Below are positions 17,379-26,102 of a DNA stretch of 64,000 bases, in pieces. The translations under genes were made by a program, and so were the position numbers. Positions within the stretch are counted from its first letter, which is position 1, and the number at the start of each line of letters is the position of its first letter. Below the pieces are notes generated by a model, which saw only the letters and a program-made list of their open reading frames with translations, did not search any database and was not told where the DNA came from. This DNA comes from Streptomyces showdoensis (GTDB lineage: Bacteria > Actinomycetota > Actinomycetes > Streptomycetales > Streptomycetaceae), in contig NZ_BAAAXG010000026.1 of the NCBI RefSeq assembly GCF_039535475.1, positions 3,963,501 to 4,027,500 of the forward strand, in the 5' to 3' direction.

Positions 17379-18611
17379 TTGTTCGGAATCGTCAGACCCT
17401 GCACGCACCGCCTCACCGAGGGGCTCAAGACCGAGTGGATGGCCCATCTCTGCGGCCTCTGCCTGGCACTTCGCTCCGACCACGGGCAGCTCGCCCGGGT
17501 GGTCACCAACTACGACGGCCTGATCGTCTCGGTTCTGACGGAGGCTCAGACCGGCGCCACCGCGGCCGGCCGCCGCACCGCCGGCCCCTGCCCGCTCCGG
17601 GCGATGCGGACCGCGCCCGTCGCCCGGGGCGAGGGCGCGCGGCTCGCCGCCGCCGTCTCCCTCGTGCTGGCCTCCGCCAAGGTCCGCGACCACGTCGCCG
17701 ACCGGGACGGCCTGTTGGCCCGCCGCCCGGTCGCCGCCGCGGCCCGCCGCGTCGCCCGCTCCTGGGACCGGGCGGGCGCCCGCACCGGACGGGCCCTCGG
17801 CTTCGACACCGCCGTCCTGGTCGACGCCGTCGACCGGCAGACCGGCATCGAGGCGCTCGCCGGGCCCGGCACCCCGCTGCTCGCCGTCACCGAGCCGACC
17901 GAGACCGCGACCGCCGCGGCCTTCGCGCACACCGCCGTCCTCGCCGGCCGCCCCGGCAACGCGGCACCGCTCGCCGAGGCCGGACGGCTCTTCGGGCGCC
18001 TCGCCCACCTGCTCGACGCCGTCGAGGACCAGGCCGCCGACGCCGCCGCCGGATCCTGGAACCCGCTCACCGCGACCGGGACCTCCCGCGCGGAGGCCCG
18101 CAGGCTCGCCGACGACGCGCTGCACGGCATTCGGCTCGCGCTCAAGGACGCCGAGTTCGCCGACGGACGGCTCGCCCACGTCCTCCTCGCCCACGAGCTG
18201 CGCACCTCCGTCGACCGGGCCTTCGGCACGACGAGCTGCGCCCACGGCGCGCCGGGGCCGGGACAGCAGCCGTACGGGCCTGTGCCGGGGAACCCGTACG
18301 CGCAGGCCGGGCCGTACGGGCCGGGCGACCCGCTCGCCAAGCCGGGCGGCCCCGGTGGCCCCGGCGGGCCGGGCGGGATGCCGCCCTTCGGCGGGGGCGG
18401 CGGTGGCGGCGGGCCGCACCGGCCCGAGCCGCGCGGCTTCCTCGCCGGCTGCGCCGCCTTCACCTGGCTGTTCTGCACCTGCCAGATCTGCTGCGCCGAG
18501 AAGTACGAGGGCCCCTGGTCCCGCAAGAAGCGCGAGGGCTGCTGCCACAACTGCGACTGCGGAAACTGCGACTGCGGAAACTGCGACTGCTGCTGCCCCT
18601 GCGACTGCTGA
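17379..18611 (+). CDS. DUF5685-family protein with metallothionein-like Cys tail
   Basis: The 410-aa product begins at a rare TTG (FGIVRPCTHRLTEGLKTEW) with Shine-Dalgarno GGGGGAG 6 nt upstream. The N-terminal 290 residues are the all-helical DUF5685 region, containing CGLCLAL and a later GPCPLRAM. A Gly/Pro/Tyr-rich spacer (PYGPVPGNPYAQAGPYGPG) follows. The last 65 residues are extremely Cys-rich (FCTCQICCAEKY, then 12 Cys in the final 23 residues). No function is established to my knowledge; the Cys layout suggests metal binding. The gene faces away from sepF across a 288-bp spacer and ends in a hairpin shared with the convergent binding-protein gene. Confidence 0.85.
   Translation: MFGIVRPCTHRLTEGLKTEWMAHLCGLCLALRSDHGQLARVVTNYDGLIVSVLTEAQTGATAAGRRTAGPCPLRAMRTAPVARGEGARLAAAVSLVLASAKVRDHVADRDGLLARRPVAAAARRVARSWDRAGARTGRALGFDTAVLVDAVDRQTGIEALAGPGTPLLAVTEPTETATAAAFAHTAVLAGRPGNAAPLAEAGRLFGRLAHLLDAVEDQAADAAAGSWNPLTATGTSRAEARRLADDALHGIRLALKDAEFADGRLAHVLLAHELRTSVDRAFGTTSCAHGAPGPGQQPYGPVPGNPYAQAGPYGPGDPLAKPGGPGGPGGPGGMPPFGGGGGGGGPHRPEPRGFLAGCAAFTWLFCTCQICCAEKYEGPWSRKKREGCCHNCDCGNCDCGNCDCCCPCDC
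18549..18590 (+). repeat. 15-bp tandem repeat encoding the Cys tail
   Basis: AACTGCGACTGCGGA occurs at 18549-18563 and 18564-18578, with a 12-nt partial third copy to 18590. Each unit encodes NCDCG, so expansion keeps the frame and adds Cys pairs. Confidence 0.85.
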
Positions 18612-18622
18612 CCGTCCCTCAG

Positions 18623-18660
18623 CGGCCGCCGGGCCCCGGTGCGGCGGGGTCCGGCGGCCG
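18623..18660. terminator. Bidirectional terminator hairpin
   Basis: Arms 18623-18637 and 18646-18660 pair over 15 bp with one G-U wobble and an 8-nt loop. It lies between the convergent DUF5685 and amino-acid-binding lipoprotein genes. Confidence 0.8.
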
Positions 18661-18665
18661 GTGCG

Positions 18666-19640
18666 TCACTTCGTCGGCGCCGGGATCTCCGGCGGGGAGA
18701 TCCGCGACTCGGCGATGCCCGAGGCGGTCACGCCCCACTTCTTGAGGATCCGGTCGTAGGTGCCGTCCGCCTTCAGCCCGTTCACCGCGGCCTGGAAGGC
18801 GGGCGTGAGCGCCGAGCCCTTCTTGAAGGCGAAGCCGACGTCCAGGCGCCGGTACTCGTTGAGGAACTTCGTGCCCGGCTGCTGGGTCACCGCGTACCGG
18901 ATGCCGTTGATCGTGCTCATCAGCACGTCGCTGCGGCCCTGCTGGAGCGCCAGCCAGGCGGCGGAGGTGTCGGAGAAGACGTTCACCTCGTACGGCTCCT
19001 TGCCGGCCTTCCCGCACCGCTCCTTGTTCTTCTCCAGGGTCCGCTCGAAGGTGGTGCCCGCGCCGGTGGCCACCTTCAGACCGCACAGCCGGGTCAGGTC
19101 GGTGATGTCGGTCAGCTTGGTGTCGGCGCGGGCCGCGAAGCCCTGCCCGTCGTTGATGTAGGTGACGAAGTCGATCGTCTTGCGCCGCTCCTCCGTCACA
19201 CCGAAGTTGCCCATGCCGAGGTCGTACTTGCCGCTGCCGAGCGCGGGCAGGATGACCTCGAAGCCGGCGATCTCGGTCTTCACCTCCAGGCCCAGCGCCT
19301 TCCCCACGGCCTGCGCGAAGTCGGCGTCCAGCCCGACGACGGTCTTCCCGTCCGGCAGATAGGCCGAGCTGGGCGGGGTGCCCACCGAGGTGGCGAGGGT
19401 CAGACTGCCGCGCTGTCTCACCTCGGCGGGCAGCAGCTTCGCCGCCGCTTCGTTCTTCTTCACCCCCGCCGCCACGTCCTCCTTCGGGAGCGCGGCCTGC
19501 GCGCCCCCCTTCCCCGCCGCGCCGGCGGGGGCCGCCACCGGCTCCCCGGTGCCGCAGGCCGTGAGCGCCAGGCCGGCCGCGGCGGTCAGGGCGAGCAGGG
19601 CGGTGGTGCGCTTCGTACGGGTGCTGCGCTGGGTGCTCAT
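18666..19640 (-). CDS. Polar amino-acid ABC transporter substrate-binding lipoprotein
   Basis: Extracellular binding protein of SBP family 3 (polar amino acids, cystine, opines), 324 aa. Signal peptide with lipobox LALTAC (Cys at about residue 29). The mature fold shows LTLATSVGTPPSSAYLPDG, VVGLDADFAQAVGKALG, SGKYDLGMGNFGVTEERRKTIDFVTY and a C-terminal helix DGTYDRILKKWGV. The ATG overlaps the stop of the GNAT gene upstream (ATGA), so the two are co-translated, behind a 23-codon leader ORF. The divergent operon supplies permeases and an ATPase, so this may be a second, alternative receptor for the same importer. Confidence 0.88.
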   Translation of the reverse strand: MSTQRSTRTKRTTALLALTAAAGLALTACGTGEPVAAPAGAAGKGGAQAALPKEDVAAGVKKNEAAAKLLPAEVRQRGSLTLATSVGTPPSSAYLPDGKTVVGLDADFAQAVGKALGLEVKTEIAGFEVILPALGSGKYDLGMGNFGVTEERRKTIDFVTYINDGQGFAARADTKLTDITDLTRLCGLKVATGAGTTFERTLEKNKERCGKAGKEPYEVNVFSDTSAAWLALQQGRSDVLMSTINGIRYAVTQQPGTKFLNEYRRLDVGFAFKKGSALTPAFQAAVNGLKADGTYDRILKKWGVTASGIAESRISPPEIPAPTK

Positions 19641-20116
19641 GGCTTCGGGGTCTCCAGGTACTTCTCGAACGGCAGCGGCCCGATGGACTCGGGGTCGGCG
19701 GCGACGTCGAAGAGCGGGCGGTATCCGGTGGCCAGGTAGAGGCCCTTGGCCTCGGGCTGGCGCGGACCGGTGGTCAGGTAGATCCGGCGGTAGCCGCGGT
19801 CGGCGGCCTCGCGTTCCAGGACGGTCAGGACCCGGCGGGCGAGACCGCGCCTGCGGTGTGCCGAGTGGGTCCAGATCCGCTTCAGTTCGGCGGTGTGCTC
19901 GTCGTAGCGGCGGTAGGCGCCGCCCGCCACGGGCCGCCCCTGCTCCAGGAGCAGCAGGAAGGCCCCCTGCGGCGGGGCGAACTCCTCCGCCGGATAGCGG
20001 CTCAGGTCGTCCGAGGAGCCGTACCGGGTCGTGTACTCGTACGCCAGCTCGTCGAGGAGCGGGCGCGCCAACGGGTCGGTGGTCGTGGTCCGGTGCACGG
20101 ACAACGCGAAGGTCAT
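19637..20116 (-). CDS. GNAT-family N-acetyltransferase, 159 aa
   Basis: Acetyl-CoA-dependent acyltransferase of unknown substrate. The start MTFALSVHRT (20116) has a Shine-Dalgarno-like TAGGAA 5 nt upstream; a further upstream in-frame ATG is less likely. The GNAT core includes LLLLEQGRPVAGGAYRRY, AELKRIWTHSAHRRRGLARRVL (the Q/R-x-x-G-x-G/A acetyl-CoA loop as RRRGLA) and LTTGPRQPEAKGLYLATGY. It is first in the coupled pair with a binding lipoprotein. It may acetylate the imported amino acid or a related compound. Confidence 0.85.
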   Translation of the reverse strand: MTFALSVHRTTTTDPLARPLLDELAYEYTTRYGSSDDLSRYPAEEFAPPQGAFLLLLEQGRPVAGGAYRRYDEHTAELKRIWTHSAHRRRGLARRVLTVLEREAADRGYRRIYLTTGPRQPEAKGLYLATGYRPLFDVAADPESIGPLPFEKYLETPKP

Positions 20117-20256
20117 GGATTTCCTACGGAACAAGTAGGGAAAAAGGCGAAAGGCGGGGCAGGACGAGGGGAGTCGAGCTCAGGCACTCACGGACGTGCG
20201 GAAGTGAAGGCGCCGCGGGACAACAGCACGCGGGCGGGAGGCAGCAGGGGGTCGGC

Positions 20257-20328
20257 TCAACAGGAAGAGGACCACACGCGACCGAAGTCGATGTGGGAGC
20301 GCGTGACCAGCCACTGCTGCGAATTCAT
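20257..20328 (-). CDS. Leader peptide, 23 aa, upstream of the GNAT/binding-protein genes
   Basis: A very short ORF: ATG 20328-20326, stop TGA 20259-20257. It starts MNSQQWLVT, continues RSHIDFGRV and ends SSSC. The R-x-HID-x-x-R-V-x-x-x-x-C pattern is the hallmark of the short putative leader peptides found upstream of many Streptomyces transporter and sulfur or amino-acid genes. It lies 141 nt upstream of the GNAT start on the same strand. Similar leader ORFs are thought to regulate downstream genes by attenuation or ribosome stalling, often linked to cysteine or sulfur supply; the terminal Ser-Ser-Ser-Cys fits that idea. No clear Shine-Dalgarno is visible. Confidence 0.75.
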   Translation of the reverse strand: MNSQQWLVTRSHIDFGRVWSSSC

Positions 20329-20399
20329 GGCCCAAGTGGAACAGGCATCCGTTTCCCCGTCAACCAGGATGAGACGAACGGCTCACACTGCGGACGGAC

Positions 20400-20430
20400 T
20401 TGACAGCACTCCGTGCCCGCCGACTACGTT
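20400..20430 (+). promoter_or_regulatory. Candidate promoter of the plus-strand amino-acid ABC operon
   Basis: A consensus -35 TTGACA (20400-20405) and a -10-like TACGTT (20425-20430) are separated by 19 nt, slightly long for a housekeeping sigma promoter. They would leave a roughly 95-nt leader before ATG 20532. Confidence 0.45.
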
Positions 20431-20531
20431 GAAAGGGCGGACCGTGCTGAGGGGCTCGGATCCGCGGCTCACCGCGCGTGAAGGCGCACTCCCGTGTTCG
20501 ATCCGTCTCTGGCATCCACGGAGCCTTCGCC

Positions 20532-21383
20532 ATGTCCGCGATCCTCACCAAAGCCCCCGTCACGGCCCCGCCCGACGAAGAACCCGCCCCGCGCATCGTC
20601 CCCGCCCGCCGCACCGGCCAGTGGACCGCGGCCGCGGCCGTCCTCGTCCTCGTCGCGCTCGGCCTCGTCTCCGTCGCCACCAACCGCGCCTTCCAGTGGG
20701 ACGTGGTCGCCGACTACTTCACCTCGACCTCCGTGCTGCGCGGACTCGGCCTCACCCTGTGGCTGACCGCCCTCGTGATGGCCCTGGGCTTCGTCCTCGG
20801 CACCCTGCTCGCCGTCATGCGGCTCTCCATCAACCCCGTGCTGCGCGCGGTGAGCTGGGGATACGTGTGGTTCTTCCGGTCCACGCCGATCCTGGTCCAG
20901 CTGCTGTTCTGGTTCAACATCGGGGTGCTCTACCCGACCGTCCTCGGCGTCAGCACGGTCAATCTGCTCGGCCCGGTCTCCGTCGCCGTCATCGGCCTCA
21001 CCCTGCACGAGGCCGCCTACGCCGCCGAGGTCGTCCGCGGCGGCGTCCTCTCCGTCGACCGCGGCCAGATCGAGGCCGCCCAGTCGCTCGGCCTCGGGCG
21101 CACCCGCCGGCTCACCCGGATCGTGCTCCCGCAGGCCATGCGCGCCATCGTCCCGCCCGCCGGGAACATGCTGATCGGCACCCTCAAGGGCACCTCGATC
21201 GTCTCCGTCATCGCCGTGCAGGACCTGCTCTACTCCGTCCAGCTCGTCTACCACGCCACCTACCAGGTCGTCCCGATGCTCCTGGTCGCCACCCTCTGGT
21301 ACGTCCTGGTCACCTCCGTCCTCAGCGTCGGGCAGCACTACGTCGAGCGGCACTACGCCCGCGGGACGGCGGGTGCCCGGTGA
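20532..21383 (+). CDS. Amino-acid ABC transporter permease (first)
   Basis: Membrane subunit of the HisM/GlnP type, 283 aa. ATG 20532 has ACGGAG 8 nt upstream; an upstream GTG (20478) is in frame but lacks a good ribosome site. After a 30-residue cytosolic N-terminus come about five helices ([44 protein letters not shown]). The ATPase-docking EAA loop reads [23 protein letters not shown]. The stop overlaps the GTG of the FAD-protein gene (GTGA). It is paralogous to the permease at 23302, so the two probably form a heterodimer. Confidence 0.92.
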   Translation: MSAILTKAPVTAPPDEEPAPRIVPARRTGQWTAAAAVLVLVALGLVSVATNRAFQWDVVADYFTSTSVLRGLGLTLWLTALVMALGFVLGTLLAVMRLSINPVLRAVSWGYVWFFRSTPILVQLLFWFNIGVLYPTVLGVSTVNLLGPVSVAVIGLTLHEAAYAAEVVRGGVLSVDRGQIEAAQSLGLGRTRRLTRIVLPQAMRAIVPPAGNMLIGTLKGTSIVSVIAVQDLLYSVQLVYHATYQVVPMLLVATLWYVLVTSVLSVGQHYVERHYARGTAGAR

Positions 21384-23233
21384 ACCGGCCGCACACCGAA
21401 CGCCGCTCGCTGGTCGTCGTCGGCGCCGGGCCCCGCGGCACCGGCTTCCTCGAACGGCTCGCCGCCAACCTGCCCGAGCTGTACGGGGACCGGCCCCTCG
21501 ACCTGCACCTCGTCGACCCGCACCCGGCCGGCGGCGGCCGGATCTGGCGCACCTCCCAGTCCCCGCTGCTGTGGATGAACTCCCAGGCCGAGGACGTCAC
21601 CATGTTCACCGACGAGACCGTCACCATCGACGGACCCGTACGGCCCGGACCCACCCTCGCCGAATGGGCCGGCCTCGACGGCCGCACCTTCCCCAGCCGC
21701 CCCCAACAGGGCGCCTACCTGCGCTGGGTCTACGAGCGGGCCCGCGCCGCGCTGCCGGCCTCCGTCACCGTGCACGAGCACCCCACCACCGCGCTGCGCG
21801 TCACCGGGCCCCGCGACGGCCGCCAGCGGGTCTGGCTGGACGGCCACGCCGTGCCGCTCACCGCCGACCTGGTCGTCCTCGCCCTCGGCCACCTCGACGC
21901 CCACCCCGACGAACGCCAGCGCGAGCTGGCCGACTTCGCCGACCGGCACGGCCTCGTCCACCTGCCGCCCGACTTCACCGCCGACACCGACCTGTCCGCG
22001 CTTCCCGCCGGGGAACCCGTCCTGGTGCGCGGCTTCGGCCTCGCCTTCGTGGACCTCATGGTGCTCCTCACCGAGGGCCGTGGCGGCCGATACGAGGAAG
22101 ACGCCGGGGACACCGCGGGCTCCGGCCGGCTCGTCTACCGGCCGTCCGGCCGCGAGCCGGTGCTCTACGTCGGGTCGCGGCGGGGCGTCCCGTACCACTC
22201 CAAGATCGGCTACGAGCTCGACGGCGAACGCCCGCCGCTGCCGCGCTTCTTCGGGCCCGCCGAGGTCGACGCGCTGCTCGGCGGCCCCGGCCCGCTGGAC
22301 TTCCGCAGGGACGTCTGGCCGCTCGTCGACAAGGAGCTCGGCTGGGCCCACTACCACCGGCTCTTCGCCGCGCACCCCGAGCGGACCGCCGTCGCCTGGA
22401 CCGACTTCGAGGAGAAGTACGCGGCCGCCGCCCCGCGCTCGCCCGAACTCGACGCGCTGGTCGCCGCCGCCGTGCCCGACCCGGCCGACCGGCTCGACCT
22501 GGACGCCCTCGACCACCCGCTGGAGGGGGTGCGGTACGAGTCCGCCGACGCCCTCCAGGACGGGCTGCGCGCGTACATAGCCGCCGACCTCGACCGCCGC
22601 CACGACCCCGCCTACAGCACCGATCTGGCCGTCTTCGGCGCGGTCCTCTCCGTCTATGGGCAGCTGCTGCGCTTCGGCGACATCGGCGACCCGGGCAACT
22701 GGTGGCACGGCTTCTTCAGCTACCTCGCCTCCGGCCCGCCCGGCCCCCGGCTGCGGCAGCTGCTCGCCCTCTCCGACGCCGGGATCGTCCGCTTCCTGGG
22801 CGCGGACGTCACCGTCACGACCGACGAGGAGCGGGGCGTCTTCCGCGCCTCCTCCACGAGCCTGCCGGGGGAGTGGACCGAGGCCCGCGCCCTGGTCGAG
22901 GCCCGGCTGCCCGATCCCACCCTCGAGCGCACCGGCAGCCCGCTGCTGCGCGCCCTGTACGAGGCCGGCGCCCGGGCCACCGACGCCGGGCTGCTCGCCG
23001 TCGACCCGGACGACGGCCGCGTCCTGGACCGCGACGGCCGCCCGCACCCGCGGCACTTCGCGCTCGGCCCGCACACCACCGCCCGGGCCGGCGGCGCCTT
23101 CACCCGGCCGCGCACCGGCGGCTTCGCCTTCCGGCAGAACGACCGGACCGCCCGCACCGCGCTCGCGCTGCTGCGCGAGCTGTCCTGTCCGGAGCCCGCG
23201 CACGCGCCCGAGCCCGCGCCGCTGAGCGCCTAG
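21380..23233 (+). CDS. FAD/NAD(P)-binding oxidoreductase-like protein, 617 aa
   Basis: The protein has an N-terminal Rossmann FAD site ([21 protein letters not shown]), of the FAD-NAD(P)-binding family (PF13454-like), and a second nucleotide-associated stretch ([13 protein letters not shown], an ATG-type motif variant). The C-terminal half, including [17 protein letters not shown] and [22 protein letters not shown], is characteristic of the family, whose substrates are mostly unknown. GTG 21380 overlaps the permease stop, so it is made together with the transporter. It probably oxidises or hydroxylates the imported compound; that is an inference from context only. Length fits full family members. 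Confidence 0.82.
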   Translation: MNRPHTERRSLVVVGAGPRGTGFLERLAANLPELYGDRPLDLHLVDPHPAGGGRIWRTSQSPLLWMNSQAEDVTMFTDETVTIDGPVRPGPTLAEWAGLDGRTFPSRPQQGAYLRWVYERARAALPASVTVHEHPTTALRVTGPRDGRQRVWLDGHAVPLTADLVVLALGHLDAHPDERQRELADFADRHGLVHLPPDFTADTDLSALPAGEPVLVRGFGLAFVDLMVLLTEGRGGRYEEDAGDTAGSGRLVYRPSGREPVLYVGSRRGVPYHSKIGYELDGERPPLPRFFGPAEVDALLGGPGPLDFRRDVWPLVDKELGWAHYHRLFAAHPERTAVAWTDFEEKYAAAAPRSPELDALVAAAVPDPADRLDLDALDHPLEGVRYESADALQDGLRAYIAADLDRRHDPAYSTDLAVFGAVLSVYGQLLRFGDIGDPGNWWHGFFSYLASGPPGPRLRQLLALSDAGIVRFLGADVTVTTDEERGVFRASSTSLPGEWTEARALVEARLPDPTLERTGSPLLRALYEAGARATDAGLLAVDPDDGRVLDRDGRPHPRHFALGPHTTARAGGAFTRPRTGGFAFRQNDRTARTALALLRELSCPEPAHAPEPAPLSA

Positions 23234-23301
23234 CCCGTCGGCCGTCCACCCGCTCCTCCCGCCCCGCCCTTCCCGCCTCCTCCCCGTACCGAGGTACGCC
23301 C

Positions 23302-24207
23302 ATGTCTCTCACCAGCGACCCGCCGGTCGACGCGCCCCCGCGGCCGGCCGGCGCGGCCGAAGCCGCCGATCCCGCCGACCCCGCCGTCCTCAAGGTGGTG
23401 CCCGTGCGCCACCCCTGGCGCTGGGTCGCGGTCGTCGCCACCGCCGTCGTCCTCGCCCAGTTCCTCAACGGCCTGATCACCAACCCCGGCTGGGAGTGGG
23501 ACGTCTTCGCCCGCTTCTTCACCGCCGACGCCATCCTCAAGGCCGTCTGGGTCACCCTCCAGCTGACCTTCTACGGCACCGCCCTCGGCTTCGCCCTCGG
23601 CATCGTGCTCGCCTTCATGCGGCTGTCCGCGAGCCCCTTCCTCAAGGCGGTCGCCTTCGGCTACATCTGGGCCTTCCGCTCGATCCCGCTCATCGTCCAG
23701 CTGCTCTTCTGGTTCAACCTGGCCTACCTCTACAAGGAGCTGAGCTTCGGCATCCCGTTCGGGCCGAGCTTCTTCGCCTTCGACACCATGGGCCTGGTCG
23801 GCGCGATGAGCGCGGCCGTCCTCGGCCTGGCGCTGCACCAGGCCGCGTACGCGGCGGAGATCGTCCGCGGCGGCGTGCTCGCCGTCGACGGCGGCCAGCT
23901 GGAGGCGGCGGCCTCGCTCGGCATCCCGCGGCTGCGGCAGCTGCGCCGGATCGTGCTGCCGCAGGCCATGCGCTCGATCCTGCCCAACGCCGCCAACGAG
24001 ATCATCTCGCTCTTCAAGGGCACCTCGATCGTCTCCGTGATGGCGATCGGCGAGCTCTTCTACCAGGTCCAGGTCGTCTACGGCCGCAACGGGCGGGTCG
24101 TCCCGCTCCTGATGGTCGCCACCGCCTGGTACATCCTGCTCACCACGGCGCTCTCCATCGTCCAGCACTACGTCGAACGTCACTACGCGAAGGGGAGCAC
24201 CCGATGA
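23302..24207 (+). CDS. Amino-acid ABC transporter permease (second)
   Basis: The second HisM/GlnP-type membrane subunit, 301 aa. ATG 23302 follows a CGAGGT ribosome site. Features: Pro/Ala-rich N-terminus, [39 protein letters not shown], and EAA loop [21 protein letters not shown] followed by [18 protein letters not shown]. It shares clear end-to-end similarity with the first permease, including the HYVERHYA C-terminus, so one arose from the other by duplication. The stop overlaps the ATPase start (ATGA). Confidence 0.92.
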   Translation: MSLTSDPPVDAPPRPAGAAEAADPADPAVLKVVPVRHPWRWVAVVATAVVLAQFLNGLITNPGWEWDVFARFFTADAILKAVWVTLQLTFYGTALGFALGIVLAFMRLSASPFLKAVAFGYIWAFRSIPLIVQLLFWFNLAYLYKELSFGIPFGPSFFAFDTMGLVGAMSAAVLGLALHQAAYAAEIVRGGVLAVDGGQLEAAASLGIPRLRQLRRIVLPQAMRSILPNAANEIISLFKGTSIVSVMAIGELFYQVQVVYGRNGRVVPLLMVATAWYILLTTALSIVQHYVERHYAKGSTR

Positions 24208-25019
24208 GCACCGCCGCACCCGAGACCGCCGCACCCGAGACCGCAACACCCGGGCACGCCGAGAACAAGGTCCGGATCCGTTCCGTGCGCAAGAGCTTCG
24301 GCGCCCTGGAGGTCCTGCGCGGGATCGACCTCGACGTCCGCCCCGGCGAGGTCACCGTCATCCTCGGGCCCTCCGGTTCCGGCAAGTCCACCCTGCTGCG
24401 GACCATCAACCACCTGGAGAAGGTCGACAGCGGCTCCATCAGCGTGGACGGCACCCTGGTCGGCTACCGCCGCTCCGGCGACAAGCTCTACGAGCTGCGC
24501 GAGCGCGAGATCCTCAAGCAGCGCACCCGGATCGGCTTCGTCTTCCAGAACTTCCACCTCTTCCCGCACCTCACCGTCCTGGAGAACATCGTCGAGGCCC
24601 CGGTCTCCGCCCTCAAGCGCCCCCGCAAGGAGGCCGAGGCGGCGGCCCTGGCGCTGCTCGAACGGGTCGGGCTCGCCGACAAGGCCAAGGCGTACCCCAA
24701 GCAGCTCTCCGGCGGACAGCAGCAGCGGGTCGCCATCGCCCGCGCGCTCGCCCTCGAACCGAGCCTGCTCCTCTTCGACGAGCCGACCTCCGCGCTCGAC
24801 CCGGAGCTGGTCGGCGAGGTGCTCGACGTCATCAAGGACCTGGCCGCCTCCGGCACCACGATGATCGTCGTCACCCACGAGATCGGCTTCGCCCGCGAGG
24901 TCGCCGACACGGTCGTCTTCATGGACGAGGGCCGGATCGTCGAGCAGGGCACGCCGGCCGAGGTGCTGGAGGCCCCGCAGCACGAACGCACCCGCGCCTT
25001 CCTCTCCAAGGTCCTCTGA
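24204..25019 (+). CDS. Amino-acid ABC transporter ATP-binding protein
   Basis: GlnQ/HisP-family ATPase, 271 aa, powering the permease pair. Walker [11 protein letters not shown]-loop [11 protein letters not shown], signature LSGGQQQR, Walker [13 protein letters not shown] and H-loop VVTHE are all intact. An N-terminal 20-residue extension holds a short [14 protein letters not shown] repeat. It is coupled to the upstream permease by ATGA and followed by a 75-nt spacer containing a TTCTC repeat. Confidence 0.95.
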   Translation: MSTAAPETAAPETATPGHAENKVRIRSVRKSFGALEVLRGIDLDVRPGEVTVILGPSGSGKSTLLRTINHLEKVDSGSISVDGTLVGYRRSGDKLYELREREILKQRTRIGFVFQNFHLFPHLTVLENIVEAPVSALKRPRKEAEAAALALLERVGLADKAKAYPKQLSGGQQQRVAIARALALEPSLLLFDEPTSALDPELVGEVLDVIKDLAASGTTMIVVTHEIGFAREVADTVVFMDEGRIVEQGTPAEVLEAPQHERTRAFLSKVL

Positions 25020-25029
25020 CCCCCGCTCC

Positions 25030-25052
25030 TTCTCTTCTCTTCTCTTCTCTTC
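25030..25052 (+). repeat. TTCTC pentanucleotide tandem repeat
   Basis: Four copies of TTCTC plus TTC lie between the ATPase stop and the binding-lipoprotein start. This pyrimidine tract is unusual in such G+C-rich DNA. It is non-coding here. Confidence 0.9.
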
Positions 25053-25094
25053 GTTCCCTTCGTCCGTCCATCCCTCGACACCGGGAGTCCCGTC

Positions 25095-26078
25095 ATGTCC
25101 GTATGCCGCCGTCCGCTCGCCGTCGCGCTCGCCTCGCTCACCGCCCTCGCCTCGCTCACCGCCTGCGGTGCCAGTGACGCCGCCACCGACCAGGTCGTGC
25201 CCAAGGGCCAGAAGGGCGCGGGCAGCTCGATCAACCTCGGCCCGGACCAGAAGCGCATCCACACCGCCAAGGTGGACGCCATCGCCGCCAAGCTGCCCGA
25301 GGCCGTGCGCAAGCGCGGCACGCTCTCGCTGGGCGTCTCCACCGGCAGCGCCCCGCCGCTCGGCTTCTACGCCACCGACGACAGAACGCTCATCGGCGTC
25401 GAGCTCGACCTCGCCACGCTGGTCGCCGACACCCTCGGCGTGAAGCCCGAGTTCTCCGCGGTCTCCTGGGAGAACCTCTTCGTCGGCCTGGACAGCGGCA
25501 AGTTCGACGGCGTCTTCTCCAACGTCACCGTGACCGAGGAGCGCAAGGACAAGTACGACTTCGCCACCTACCGCCTGGACGACCTGGCCTTCGAGGCGAA
25601 GAAGGGCTCCGGCTGGAAGGTGAAGGGCCCGGCCGACGTGGCGGGCAAGTCCATCGCGGTCGGCTCCGGCACCAACCAGGAGAAGATCCTGGTCGACTGG
25701 AGCAAGGAGAACGAGAAGGCGGGCCGCAAGCCGGTCGACATCAAGTACTTCCAGAACGTCTCCGACTACTACCTGGCCCTCCAGTCCGGCCGCATCGACG
25801 CCTACCTCGGCCCGAACCCGAGCGCCGCCTACCACGTGGCCGCCGCCGGGCAGACCGAGATCGTCGGCAAGTTCTCCGGCGCGGGCGCCGGGCTCCAGGG
25901 CAAGATCGCCGCCACCACCAAGAAGGACAGCGGCCTCGTCGCCGCCTACGCCGACGCGCTGAACCACATCATCCAGAACGGCACCTACGCGCAGGTCCTC
26001 CAGCGCTGGGGGCTGAGCAGCGAGGCCGTGCCCGCCTCGGAGATCAACCCGCCCGGCCTGCCCCGGACCAAGAACTGA
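25095..26078 (+). CDS. Amino-acid ABC transporter substrate-binding lipoprotein (second receptor)
   Basis: SBP family 3 receptor, 327 aa, with lipobox SLTAC at about residue 24. Fold markers: LSLGVSTGSAPPLGFYATD, LIGVELDLATLVADTLG, LDSGKFDGVFSNVTVTEERKDKYDFATY, VGSGTNQEKIL, and C-terminal NGTYAQVLQRWGL. It is the same family as the minus-strand receptor at 18666 but clearly diverged from it. It is encoded directly behind the ATPase, so it is likely the main receptor of this importer. Confidence 0.93.
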   Translation: MSVCRRPLAVALASLTALASLTACGASDAATDQVVPKGQKGAGSSINLGPDQKRIHTAKVDAIAAKLPEAVRKRGTLSLGVSTGSAPPLGFYATDDRTLIGVELDLATLVADTLGVKPEFSAVSWENLFVGLDSGKFDGVFSNVTVTEERKDKYDFATYRLDDLAFEAKKGSGWKVKGPADVAGKSIAVGSGTNQEKILVDWSKENEKAGRKPVDIKYFQNVSDYYLALQSGRIDAYLGPNPSAAYHVAAAGQTEIVGKFSGAGAGLQGKIAATTKKDSGLVAAYADALNHIIQNGTYAQVLQRWGLSSEAVPASEINPPGLPRTKN

Positions 26079-26102
26079 CCCGGTATGGAAAGGTTTCCCA
26101 CC

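Noticed and set aside
19856..21379. Upstream extension of the FAD-protein frame
   Set aside because: The frame stays open for 500 codons but covers the GNAT, the promoter and the permease in other frames. The family N-terminus (Rossmann motif) begins right after GTG 21380.
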